Origin: an uncultured Chthonomonas sp.
GTDB taxonomy: Bacteria > Armatimonadota > Chthonomonadetes > Chthonomonadales > CAJBBX01
Reading direction: 5' to 3'
NCBI GenBank assembly: GCA_903886985.1
Contig: CAISOI010000671.1
Span: forward strand, 1 to 5,764
Length of the DNA stretch: 5,764 nt
The notes beneath the pieces were generated by a model, which ran no database searches, had not been told where the DNA came from, and worked only from the letters and a program-made list of their open reading frames with translations. A program made the position numbers and the translations under genes. Positions within the stretch are counted from its first letter, which is position 1. Each line of letters begins with the position of its first letter. This document shows, piece after piece, positions 4,357-5,764 of this stretch.

Positions 4357-5764
4357 TCACGAACTCCCTGATTACAAGAATTCTCCGGTAGAAATCCACA
4401 TCCCTGGTGCAGTCACACGACGAGATTTTTTGTTTAAAGCGGGTTCAGGGTTTGGAGGGCTAGCATTATCAACAATGCTTTCTGGAGAAGAAATCCGTCC
4501 GAACTCGGAAGCGTCCGATAGAACTTTGGATACATCCCGTTCGCACCCTGCTCAATTTCGTCCAAAAGCTAAATCTGTAATTTTCTTATTCATGGTTGGA
4601 GGTCCAAGCCAGATGGAGACATTTGACCCTAAACCTGAATTAAATAGGTTGCATGGCAAACCGCTCCCACAAAGTTATGGAACGATCAAAAGTCAATTTA
4701 TTAATGGCGGTACACCGTTGTTAGGAAGTGCCTGGCGTTTTCGCCAATATGGTCAATCGGGACTTGAAGTATCTGACCTATGGCCAAACGTGGCTGAGTG
4801 TGTAGATGATCTGGCAATTATTCGCTCTTGCTACGCCGACAGTTTTGTCCATGCTCCAGCAATGTATCAAATGGTCTCCTCTCGCACTCAAGCCGGGCAC
4901 CCTTCGGTAGGTAGTTGGGTAACGTACGGATTAGGTTCCGTAAGTCAAAATCTGCCTGCATACTGTGTCCTCCCTCAACCGCAAGGATTGCCTGAGGGCG
5001 GAGCACCAATGTGGGATTCCGGTTACCTACCTGCAATCCATCAGGGTACGGTGTTGCGAAGCGGTAAAAACCCGATATTCAATCTTGCTCCACCTCAGAA
5101 TATGAGTGATGGTGAACAACGAAATATGCTGGATTACTTAAAGCATATGAATGAATTGACTTTGACACCTGATGGAACTGATCTTTCCGCTAGAATTGCT
5201 TCCTATGAACTCGCCTATCGCATGCAGAAATACGCACCCGAAGCAGTTGATCTTTCACTGGAGACAAACGAGACCAAAACCCTATACGGATTGGACAACA
5301 ACGAAACCAATGACTTTGGATCACGATGTCTGTTAGCACGAAGGTTGGTGGAACGCGGAGTACGGTTTGTTCAGTTATTCTCAGGAGGTGGCCCAGTCAG
5401 TTGGCAGTGGGACGCACATTATAACATGGTTGAGAACCACACCAAAATGTGCGCTGCCACGGACAAACCGATAGCTGGTCTGCTTAAGGATCTGAAACGT
5501 CGTGGAATGTTGGATGACACCCTAGTAATTTGGGGGAGTGAATTCGGTAGAACCCCAGTATCTCAAGGCGGCAAGGGACGAGACCACAACCCTAGCGGTT
5601 TTACTATTTGGATGGCAGGTGGGGGTATAAAAGGCGGGACGGTTCACGGATCAACAGATGAATTCGGTTACCGTGCTATTCAGGATAGAGTTCACGCAAG
5701 AGACATCCACGCAACCATTCTCCACCTTCTCGGAATCGATCATAAGAAATTGACATTCCTTCAC
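4346..5764 (+). CDS. Tat-signal DUF1501 protein (alkaline phosphatase/sulfatase-like fold), 3' end off the window
   Basis: The frame is open from ATG 4346 to the last base (473 codons). Family members usually end a short distance after the present end (about 20-30 residues), so the gene is nearly complete. Its ATG overlaps the upstream stop (ATGTCCGATAA, 11 nt shared) with no clear Shine-Dalgarno, implying coupled translation. T-R25-R26-D-F-L-F-K-A-G followed by GSGFGGLALSTML is a Tat signal. DUF1501 (PF07394) features are FLFMVGGPSQMETFDPKP (about 80-97), the middle segment QWDAH (D356, H358), W396-GSEFGRTP, G-R-D413-H414-N-P-S-G-F, MAGGGIKGG, and D453-I-H455-ATILHLLGID. The Asp/His/Glu residues sit where this superfamily binds metals, which suggests a metal-dependent hydrolase fold, although activity is not established for the family. 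It is usually encoded next to a PSCyt2/PSD1 partner, as here. Confidence 0.93.
   Translation, partial: MSDNHELPDYKNSPVEIHIPGAVTRRDFLFKAGSGFGGLALSTMLSGEEIRPNSEASDRTLDTSRSHPAQFRPKAKSVIFLFMVGGPSQMETFDPKPELNRLHGKPLPQSYGTIKSQFINGGTPLLGSAWRFRQYGQSGLEVSDLWPNVAECVDDLAIIRSCYADSFVHAPAMYQMVSSRTQAGHPSVGSWVTYGLGSVSQNLPAYCVLPQPQGLPEGGAPMWDSGYLPAIHQGTVLRSGKNPIFNLAPPQNMSDGEQRNMLDYLKHMNELTLTPDGTDLSARIASYELAYRMQKYAPEAVDLSLETNETKTLYGLDNNETNDFGSRCLLARRLVERGVRFVQLFSGGGPVSWQWDAHYNMVENHTKMCAATDKPIAGLLKDLKRRGMLDDTLVIWGSEFGRTPVSQGGKGRDHNPSGFTIWMAGGGIKGGTVHGSTDEFGYRAIQDRVHARDIHATILHLLGIDHKKLTFLH

Noticed and set aside
4818..5036. Minus-strand ORF of 72 codons
   Set aside because: Antisense to the DUF1501 gene, which is open and carries family motifs throughout. 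No start signal or domain.
1..5764. CRISPR arrays, tRNA/rRNA genes, insertion sequences, attachment sites
   Set aside because: I saw no direct-repeat array, cloverleaf, transposase or flanking inverted repeats. The only repeated structure is the paralogous gene pair at the left.

Overview
The window reads as a chromosomal fragment from a Gram-negative-type bacterium of moderate GC. The strongest taxonomic hint is the pairing of a PSCyt2/PSD1 (DUF1549/DUF1553) protein with a DUF1501 protein. This combination is abundant in Planctomycetota, Verrucomicrobiota and related lineages, and also occurs in Armatimonadota and Acidobacteriota. The sequence alone does not decide between these phyla. There is no sign of a phage, insertion sequence, CRISPR array, tRNA or rRNA.

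Left part (1-1050, minus strand): two tandem paralogous genes encode small secreted proteins of NTF2-like/SnoaL-like (DUF4440-type) character. The upstream copy (553-1050) is complete at 165 aa. The downstream copy (1-478) loses only its last few codons at the window edge. They align without gaps over about 158 residues, with about 57% identity by hand count. Both start with GTG, and each has its own Shine-Dalgarno sequence and a plausible sigma-70-type promoter.

Middle (1051-1229): a 179-bp divergent intergenic region. A TTATAA core can be read as a -10 box in both directions. It also holds a possible 36-codon leader ORF that ends 3 nt before the amidohydrolase start.

Right part (1230-5764, plus strand): a tightly packed three-gene unit. 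It comprises a Tat-signal amidohydrolase (304 aa), a PSCyt2/PSD1 protein with one CxxCH haem motif (736 aa), and a Tat-signal DUF1501 protein that is open at the right edge (473 codons present, probably only a short tail missing). The gene junctions are a 1-nt gap and an 11-nt overlap, so translational coupling is likely. All three products carry export signals (two Tat, one Sec-like), so they probably act together outside the cytoplasm. The likely picture is a catabolic or oxidative cassette in which a haem-binding PSD1 protein and a phosphatase/sulfatase-fold DUF1501 protein work with a metal-dependent hydrolase. The substrate cannot be read from the sequence.
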